A DNA stretch of 64,000 bases from Gordonibacter sp034932485 (GTDB taxonomy: Bacteria > Actinomycetota > Coriobacteriia > Coriobacteriales > Eggerthellaceae), in contig JAYFOQ010000001.1 in the NCBI GenBank assembly GCA_034932485.1, forward strand, positions 22,370 to 86,369, read 5' to 3'. Each line of letters begins with the position of its first letter. Within the stretch, counting starts at the first letter, position 1. The notes beneath the pieces were generated by a model. The model did no database searches, had not been told where the DNA came from, and saw only the letters and a list, made by a program, of their open reading frames with translations. A program made the translations under genes and the position numbers. Below are positions 58,530 to 64,000 of this stretch, piece by piece.

Positions 58530-60029
58530 CTATGCCTTTAGCGCGGCGGTTACCGCTTTGCCGGTTACCAAGGCGCTGCCGGCATTGGGAGAAAGATCGC
58601 TGCCGCTATCGGCCACGGTTGATCCGCAGCAGTAGACGTTGGCAATAGGTTTGCCGTCTTTGTCGACAAGCTGGCTGTCGGTTGTGATTTTCATACCACC
58701 GTGAGTTTTGTAGCGGTAGGGGAAGTGCTTCATGGCGTAATACGGCGCAGCAAGCGATTTTAAGAACAGTTTCTTGCCAAATTCTTTGTCTTCTCCGCTG
58801 GCTACCATAGCGTCGTAGGTTTCAAACGTAGTTTTCAGGTTGTCGGCTGGGACATCCATGGCAGCTGCAAGCTCATCAAGGGTGTTGCATGGTCCTACCA
58901 GGCGCTCGGCATTGCTCTTCATATTCTGCTCGACGTTCCAGGCCTGGCTGCCGGTGATAAGCTGATTGTCGAAGACGGTCCACCAGAATCCCAGCTCGAG
59001 TTCTACTGCTTTATCGGGCGAATCGTGACTCTGGTCTTCTTTGATAAAGCGGCGTCCCTGAGGGGTTATCTGGACGTTCGGACCGAAGTAGCCCCATACT
59101 GTTACCTGAGCGAGGTCGCTCATACGGTTGGATTCCATATCCATGCGGTTGTATACGCCGCCAATAGCCTTACACATCTGATGACCTTCACCCATGGAAT
59201 GCACGGTCAGCGGACCCAGCTTTGCTTGCGCGGGCATGAAGGAGGATATCATTTCCTGGTTACAGGAGAAGCCGCCAGTGGCAATAATAATTTTTTGTGC
59301 TTTGATGTCGACGGTCTTGCTGCTCTTCTCATCGTTGAAGCGTATGCCGATGGGATTTCCGTCCGTATCAACAATAAAGTTCATGGCGCGCAAATTCAGT
59401 TTATAGGTAGCGCCCTTTTCCTCAAGACCTTTTTGTAGCGGTGTGAGCACAGTGGTCATATCTCCGATTCCATGCTGAGGTAGCAGCATGGAAACAGGAG
59501 CTCCGGTATCCTTGTAATCGGCCAAGGGTTGGAACTTAGCGCCGTAGTCTTGATACACGCGGTTGGCCCACTCGGTTTGATATAAGTAGACGTTCTTTTT
59601 GTACTCCATGTCGTCGGTGTTGCCGGCCTTTTCGAGCACGGGTGCATACTTCGCCCACTTTTCTTCGGCCGTGCCAGGAATGCCTGCTTCTTGATGCATG
59701 ACGCTGCCTGAGACATTCATAACGCCACAGGCAATAAAGCTTTCGCCGCCGATGCGGTCAAGCTTATCCACCAACATAACCTTATGGCCCGCTTCGACAG
59801 GATCCATGGCTGCCGACATACCGGCGATACCGGTGCCGATGATAAGGACGTCGGTTTCCTCAGAGAAGTTCACAGGTGAGGTGCCTACGACTGAATCTCC
59901 CTCACTTGAACCTTTGCCTGTGCTTCCCCCTGTTGGCGCACAACCGGCGAGCGCTCCGCCTGCCATGAGTACGGCGCCCGATGCGACAGCTGCTTTCAGA
60001 AAATCACGACGCCTCATACTCGTCTCCAT
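58530..60029 (-). CDS. Tat-exported FAD-dependent reductase, lipoprotein
   Basis: A 499-residue flavoprotein with METSMRRRDFLKAAVASGAVLMAGGALAGC (twin-arginine signal and lipobox) and FAD loop LIIGTGIAGMSAAMDPVEAG. It resembles the 55009-56535 product throughout, including the C-terminal NVYCCGSTVADSGSDLSPNAGSALVTG where fumarate reductases have NRLGG, so the two are a duplicated pair with probably different acceptors. The ATG at 60029 has GGGAGGG upstream; an upstream ATG at 60194 would add 55 residues before the signal. It is divergent from the LuxR regulator gene next to it, the usual layout for a regulator and its target. Confidence 0.88.
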   Translation of the reverse strand: METSMRRRDFLKAAVASGAVLMAGGALAGCAPTGGSTGKGSSEGDSVVGTSPVNFSEETDVLIIGTGIAGMSAAMDPVEAGHKVMLVDKLDRIGGESFIACGVMNVSGSVMHQEAGIPGTAEEKWAKYAPVLEKAGNTDDMEYKKNVYLYQTEWANRVYQDYGAKFQPLADYKDTGAPVSMLLPQHGIGDMTTVLTPLQKGLEEKGATYKLNLRAMNFIVDTDGNPIGIRFNDEKSSKTVDIKAQKIIIATGGFSCNQEMISSFMPAQAKLGPLTVHSMGEGHQMCKAIGGVYNRMDMESNRMSDLAQVTVWGYFGPNVQITPQGRRFIKEDQSHDSPDKAVELELGFWWTVFDNQLITGSQAWNVEQNMKSNAERLVGPCNTLDELAAAMDVPADNLKTTFETYDAMVASGEDKEFGKKLFLKSLAAPYYAMKHFPYRYKTHGGMKITTDSQLVDKDGKPIANVYCCGSTVADSGSDLSPNAGSALVTGKAVTAALKA

Positions 60030-60192
60030 AAAACCCTCCCTTTGGTTGATGGTTTTACACCTGCCTTTTCCAAGGTTGTAGTTACTTGGTGTTAGCGGTG
60101 TCCTGTTCGCATGCCTTGTTGGGATGCGAACAGGACAACCATACGGTTCAAGCTTGGATACTGTCACCGTCCGTTTCGGACTATATTGCTGC

Positions 60193-61938
60193 ATGGAGCA
60201 GTCTTCGAGTCTTTTCGTGGTGTATCAAGTGTTGGATTTCGGTATGATGATAGCTATGGGAATCATGGGGATGGGAAAGCGCAACGCGAGGCGCATAAAC
60301 GGTGTGCTAAGACGGGGTGACGAGACGGATAAAGACTCGCCCACGTCAGCTATTGTGTGTGCTCCATCACTTGTCGTCGTCATTATTGTGGGATTCGGGT
60401 TGTTCCGCGGAGTTAATTCGAATTCATATCTTTCCGCGTTTGCTTCTGTTGAAGCACCTTTTCTGTTTGTTCCGGATTTGTTTTTTAACGTAGTAGTGGC
60501 CCTTACCGTTGCACTGTGTTCTTGCCTGGTTATCGTGCTCACGTTGCGGGGGCATCTCAAGGCGCTCTCTATGCCTATCCTGCCTCCCGTGGCTCTTTTA
60601 ATAATTGCCAAGGTACTTACCTTGCTTGGCGTGTTTTCCGAGTTACCCTCCGATTTAGCACTAATTGTTCCTGGAATATTCTTTGGAATATCTTCAGTTA
60701 TGCTGTCGCTTGTCTGGATTGAGGTCTTGGCCATGCAGCGACCCCTTACCATCGTCACTCAGATAGCTTTGGGCATGTTGTTAAGTATGGTTACATCGAC
60801 GGTGCTGTCTACCCTGGAAAGTTCTACTCAGCTGATAGTAGGCATCGGGTTGCTGATAGTTATGGCGGTCTGCGCTGTATATGTTCGTCGGGCGTTAAAG
60901 AGGATGAGAGCTGATGCTGTCTGCGGGGCAGATGATCCAACAGGGGGCGTAGAGAAGAAAAGGGCTGCCGGGCAAGTACCAAACGATGCCGCTGTGTTGC
61001 CCGTAAAATCACAACGACGATATCGCGATGCGTTCTTAATGTTAGGTGACGCGATCATAGCCTATTGTGTACTTGAGGCGGTTATCGGGTTATTGAACAG
61101 CTTTATGCTGGCAGGGTCCATTACTTTTGCAGGCTCGGGCACGGTGTCGGTAGGAGGCATGCTTATTGGCATTGTCACGTTTTCGGTTATTGTGTTCGCC
61201 TTTCAGCGTATGCCTCAGGTGTCGACGGCATTTCGTGTGCTTATGCCTATCGTTGCATCACTGTTGGTATTTCTACCCTTTCTGGATGAGCGGTTCAACC
61301 TGTTTTTTAGTACGGTGCTTCTGGGTAGTTATTACTTTATTGCACTGCTTATTACCTACGTGGTGGCAGAGGTTGCCCACGAGCGGCGCGTGTCGTCGTA
61401 TGTGCTTATGGGCGCAGCTATGGGCTTATCACGCATTCTCTTGGCTGCAGCGTTGGTGGGTGGTCACTTTATTGGGTCTTTGCCAGTCGATCTGTTTGGC
61501 GAAGGACAGGACCTCATGCGTTACCTCATTATTATTGTGGCGGTGATTTATGCGCTGTCGGTGGCCACTGTGCTTGTGTCGCGTGATCGTCGTCGCAGAC
61601 GCCGCTTGCAAGGCTTAGGGGAAGAGGTGGCTGAGGCTGTTGATGATGTCGATCGAGGTATGGCTGGTGTGCAGTCCAACGTGGCAAGGGAGCGCCCTTC
61701 GGTAGACGAAACGCTGGACGATCACTGTGCGAGCTTAGCTGAGCGTGGTCATCTGACCGAACGTGAGGGTGAAATACTGAGTTTCTTGGCGCGTGGTCGT
61801 ACGAAAGCCCATATCGCCGGGGTGTTGTTTGTGAGTGAGAACACCGTGCGCAGCCACGTGCGCAACATCTATGCCAAGCTAGACGTTCACACGCGTCAAG
61901 AGCTTATCGATCTGGTGGAACAGGAAGATACCCGCTGA
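60193..61938 (+). CDS. LuxR-type regulator with polytopic membrane N-terminus
   Basis: A protein of about 580 residues: roughly ten to twelve hydrophobic helices form the first 440 residues, then a cytoplasmic linker and a C-terminal LuxR helix-turn-helix, LTEREGEILSFLARGRTKAHIAGVLFVSENTVRSHVRNIYAKLDVHTRQELIDLVE. The membrane part resembles a transporter fold without obvious catalytic residues and probably senses a substrate. Such regulators are common next to flavoprotein reductases in Eggerthellaceae. The start is uncertain: ATGs at 60193, 60244, 60247, 60259 and 60271 are in frame and none has a good ribosome site. It is divergent from the flavoprotein at 58530-60029, the most likely target. 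Confidence 0.85.
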   Translation: MEQSSSLFVVYQVLDFGMMIAMGIMGMGKRNARRINGVLRRGDETDKDSPTSAIVCAPSLVVVIIVGFGLFRGVNSNSYLSAFASVEAPFLFVPDLFFNVVVALTVALCSCLVIVLTLRGHLKALSMPILPPVALLIIAKVLTLLGVFSELPSDLALIVPGIFFGISSVMLSLVWIEVLAMQRPLTIVTQIALGMLLSMVTSTVLSTLESSTQLIVGIGLLIVMAVCAVYVRRALKRMRADAVCGADDPTGGVEKKRAAGQVPNDAAVLPVKSQRRYRDAFLMLGDAIIAYCVLEAVIGLLNSFMLAGSITFAGSGTVSVGGMLIGIVTFSVIVFAFQRMPQVSTAFRVLMPIVASLLVFLPFLDERFNLFFSTVLLGSYYFIALLITYVVAEVAHERRVSSYVLMGAAMGLSRILLAAALVGGHFIGSLPVDLFGEGQDLMRYLIIIVAVIYALSVATVLVSRDRRRRRRLQGLGEEVAEAVDDVDRGMAGVQSNVARERPSVDETLDDHCASLAERGHLTEREGEILSFLARGRTKAHIAGVLFVSENTVRSHVRNIYAKLDVHTRQELIDLVEQEDTR

Positions 61939-62110
61939 ACGCGGCTGACGTTGCGCTGTTGTTTGTACGGAGAATTTCACGAGACAGTAATGCATAAGGG
62001 ATTCTCTTTGTTTTTTGCTGTTTACCGAAATGTTACTGCATGAATAACAATAAAGCGTACAATATACCTAAACCTACCTACTGACAATGCTTTCAGGAAA
62101 GAAGGGTACT

Positions 62111-62659
62111 ATGGGTGTTTACGATTTTACTGTTGAAGATCAACAAGGTAATAGTGTTTCGCTTGCAGACTATAAAGGTCGCGTGCTGTTGGTGGTAAAT
62201 ACCGCCACCGAATGTGGCTTTACTCCTACCTATGCGCAGCTTGAGGAAATGTATAGCAGTCTGCATGAGCGTGGATTTGAAATTCTCGACTTCCCGTGTG
62301 ATCAGTTTGGGCACCAAGCACCCGGCACCAACGACGAGATAGCCGCGTTTTGCACCTCGCGCTTCGGTGTGACGTTCCCTCAATTCGACAAGATTGAGGT
62401 TAATGGCGAAGGTGCTGCGCCCGTGTTCGCCTTTTTGCAGCAGCAGAAGGGGTTTGAAGGCTTCGACCAAGGTCACGACCTTACTCCCATCCTTGAAGAC
62501 ATGTTGGGAAAGGCTGATCCCGATTATGCTTCCAAGCCCGATATCAAGTGGAACTTTACCAAGTTTCTCATCGACCGCGAGGGTAACGTTGTAGCACGTT
62601 TTGAGCCTACAGCCAGCATCCCCGATGTGGTTGTGCCCGCGGTGGAGGCATTGTTGTAA
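62111..62659 (+). CDS. Thioredoxin-dependent glutathione peroxidase-like protein
   Basis: A 182-residue peroxidase. Cys35 in TATECGFTPTY is the peroxidatic residue (Sec in animal enzymes), DFPCDQFGHQAPG is the second conserved region (Asp where most have Asn), Cys81 in AFCTSRFGVTFPQF is the likely resolving Cys of the thioredoxin-using type, and the WNFTKF block closes the active site. It removes hydrogen and organic peroxides, useful for an anaerobe that meets oxygen. The ATG at 62111 has AGAAGGG upstream; a TACAAT near 62057 may be the -10 box. Confidence 0.92.
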   Translation: MGVYDFTVEDQQGNSVSLADYKGRVLLVVNTATECGFTPTYAQLEEMYSSLHERGFEILDFPCDQFGHQAPGTNDEIAAFCTSRFGVTFPQFDKIEVNGEGAAPVFAFLQQQKGFEGFDQGHDLTPILEDMLGKADPDYASKPDIKWNFTKFLIDREGNVVARFEPTASIPDVVVPAVEALL

Positions 62660-62680
62660 TAGTGCGGATCGGGCGAGCGG

Positions 62681-62729
62681 CGCGCGCACTCAATGCCGGA
62701 TTATCTACCGTGAGCTTGAGTGTGGCGCG
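62681..62729. terminator. Hairpin between convergent peroxidase and hydrolase genes
   Basis: CGCGC-CACTCAA and TTGAGTG-GCGCG pair (with a bulge) over a 22-base loop. It lacks a T-run, so its strength as a terminator is doubtful. Confidence 0.4.
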
Positions 62730-62749
62730 GGAAGGATTGTTGGTCCTTC

Positions 62750-63562
62750 TTAAGCCCGATCCACCCGATCGTCCAGCCATTCGATGGTGTCGCGAATGAT
62801 ACGATCGCGCTTGAACTCGTTGAAAATCTCGTGGCATAATCCTGCGTAAATGTGCAGCGATTTGTCGTTTGACCCGATCTGTTCGAATAAATCAATGCTG
62901 TCCTGTGGGTCTACCAAGCCGTCGTCGCCGCCATGCATAATGCTAACGGGTTCGACGAAGTTGGCAGCGTTTGCTCGTAGCCAATTATGGCCGTCGTGGA
63001 CACAACGCAACAGACCCACCGAGAATTTTTTGGCAACGAGAGGGTCGGCAGCATAGGCCTTGCCCACTGCTGGGTCGGAACACACGCCGCCTCCAAGTTC
63101 GTTGGGGATGTACTCTTCGGCTGACAAAGCTTCATCTACGATGGCTAGCCCTCGATGATCGCGTGTCCAGGCGCCCGAAAGTACGTAGCCGTCGAGTTTA
63201 CCGGGATACTCCGTGCCATAGCTGGCCGCGCCGAAACCTCCCATGGAATGTCCTATCATGAAGAGCGGCAGCTGAGGGAGGGCCTCGCGCATACGTGAGA
63301 CGAACAGATCGGTATCACTAACGATCTGCGTGCGGTCGGTGTAGTAGGTGAGTTTTCCCATGGATCGTCCGTGTCCGCGATGGTCGAAGCGCATGACGGC
63401 GTATCCTGCAGCGTTCAGCTGTTCTGTCAGATAGTCGTAGCGGCCATAATGTTCGCAGAGTCCGTGCACGATAACGAGAGCAGCCTTGGCGGCCTTTGGG
63501 GCATCGATGCGGCCAACAAGTAGAATACCGTCGCTCGTTTGCAGGGTGAACTCGCTTTTCAT
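62750..63562 (-). CDS. Alpha/beta hydrolase (monoacylglycerol lipase-like)
   Basis: A 270-residue hydrolase. VIVHGLCEHYGRYDYLTEQLNAAGYAVMRFDHRGHGRS contains the oxyanion HG motif and the HRGHGRS loop, GHSMGGF is the nucleophile elbow with Ser, and an acidic Asp plus HEIF near the C-terminus supply the rest of the triad. This matches the PldB/monoacylglycerol lipase group (hydrolase_4), so it may split lysophospholipids or monoacylglycerols. ATG 63562 has AAGGAGC upstream; a longer reading from 63649 is less likely. Confidence 0.88.
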   Translation of the reverse strand: MKSEFTLQTSDGILLVGRIDAPKAAKAALVIVHGLCEHYGRYDYLTEQLNAAGYAVMRFDHRGHGRSMGKLTYYTDRTQIVSDTDLFVSRMREALPQLPLFMIGHSMGGFGAASYGTEYPGKLDGYVLSGAWTRDHRGLAIVDEALSAEEYIPNELGGGVCSDPAVGKAYAADPLVAKKFSVGLLRCVHDGHNWLRANAANFVEPVSIMHGGDDGLVDPQDSIDLFEQIGSNDKSLHIYAGLCHEIFNEFKRDRIIRDTIEWLDDRVDRA

Positions 63563-64000
63563 GGGAATGCTCCTTTTGGCGGAGGATATCGTTATTGACG
63601 CCATTGTAGCGTAAATGAGGCGTATCAGGCTGAATGGGGTGTTCGGCATCCTGTGATTCTATGTATCGAGGTTGTGGGGCTAGTAGACAATAGCGGCTAG
63701 ACGACACAAAGATTCATAAAGCGGGAGGGAGAGAGTAGCTTCTTGGTTTGCAACTCTTCCTGTTCGAGGTTTCGGTGTTTGAAAAAGCGCCCACTGGGAT
63801 AATGGGGTAGGTTGTGCGATCATGGTAAAAACACCCTCTACGTGAAAGCGTTTTTATATAAGAAAGACCAGCTATAAGAAGTCAAGTAGGTTTTGAGACT
63901 TTCTGACTAGAACTTTGACAATCAAATATGGGATAAAGGGCGTGTATTAAGGCATGCAAATCGAGCCCCATGGATTTTGGTGGCTTTGAAGGTTTGGCGC
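63563..64000. other. Intergenic region to the window end, no gene seen
   Basis: The last 438 bases are A/T-richer. They hold a loose hairpin near 63825-63857 (TAAAAAC with GTTTTTA) and a TTGACA at about 63915 without a matching -10 box. No open frame is long enough or has start signals to support a gene; a promoter for a gene beyond the window is possible. Confidence 0.6.

Noticed and set aside
63826..63857. Terminator near the window end
   Set aside because: The TAAAAAC/GTTTTTA arms are short and A/T-only over a long loop, so the pairing is weak.
1..64000. tRNA or rRNA genes, prophage and full insertion sequences
   Set aside because: No T-loop GGTTCGAATC-like sequence with a plausible cloverleaf, no ribosomal RNA segment and no transposase or integrase gene was found on reading the gaps.

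Overview
The window looks like chromosomal DNA from an anaerobic actinobacterium of the Coriobacteriia, most likely family Eggerthellaceae (a Cryptobacterium- or Slackia-like organism). This is inference from gene content: Tat-exported FAD/FMN 'fumarate reductase-like' flavoproteins, a polytopic membrane LuxR-type regulator, PPi-dependent phosphofructokinase, oxygen-sensitive class III ribonucleotide reductase, a Cys-type formate dehydrogenase and menaquinone methylation. GC content is moderate, with a richer patch around 12.3-14.0 kb. I see no tRNA or rRNA gene, prophage, transposase or CRISPR array.

Layout. 1-2.1 kb: cystine symporter (cut by the window edge) and PPi-phosphofructokinase, leftward. 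2.5-5.1 kb: nrdD with a thioredoxin-fold tail, then a strong terminator. 5.3-11.0 kb: a TetR regulator and a five-gene respiratory reductase operon (multihaem cytochrome c, FMN-binding lipoprotein, Tat flavoprotein, two polytopic membrane proteins of unknown role). 11.5-14.0 kb: nrdG, then an ECF sigma factor with a membrane partner. 14.1-21.4 kb: tilS-maf-hpt-ftsH-folP/folK-birA, partly joined by 4-base ATGA/GTGA overlaps. 21.5-25.1 kb: MATE exporter, bioY, fabH. 25.5-29.4 kb: an EAL phosphodiesterase with a degenerate GGDEF domain, and an OmpR-type two-component system. 29.5-37.8 kb: coaX, then a one-carbon operon fhs-fchA-folD-ferredoxin-fdhF-ferredoxin-hycF-like. 37.8-38.1 kb: a repeat-dense gap with 34-bp tandem repeats and a perfect 30-bp inverted repeat. 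38.1-44.7 kb: Xaa-Pro peptidase, tsaE, a TsaB-RimI-TsaD three-domain fusion, an MFS transporter and ubiE/menG. 44.8-54.9 kb: HelD-like helicase, B12-binding radical SAM protein, amidohydrolase, a small membrane protein, tatA/tatC, hypA/hypB, nadE. 55.0-61.9 kb: three more exported flavoproteins and a membrane LuxR regulator. 62.1-63.6 kb: glutathione peroxidase-like protein and an alpha/beta hydrolase.

How they fit together (inference). The cell appears built for anaerobic respiration with organic acceptors: menaquinone (ubiE/menG), Tat export (tatAC) and several exported flavoprotein reductases form the sink, while formate dehydrogenase with ferredoxin-like partners, HypA/HypB and the folate C1 enzymes form the source. 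A notable detail is that FolD lacks the Tyr-x-x-x-Lys lysine and the active-site glutamine needed for cyclohydrolase activity, while a separate cyclohydrolase (FchA) is encoded next to it, so the two steps seem to be split between two proteins. The triple Tsa fusion, the FolP-FolK fusion and the NrdD-thioredoxin-fold fusion show repeated joining of consecutive pathway steps.
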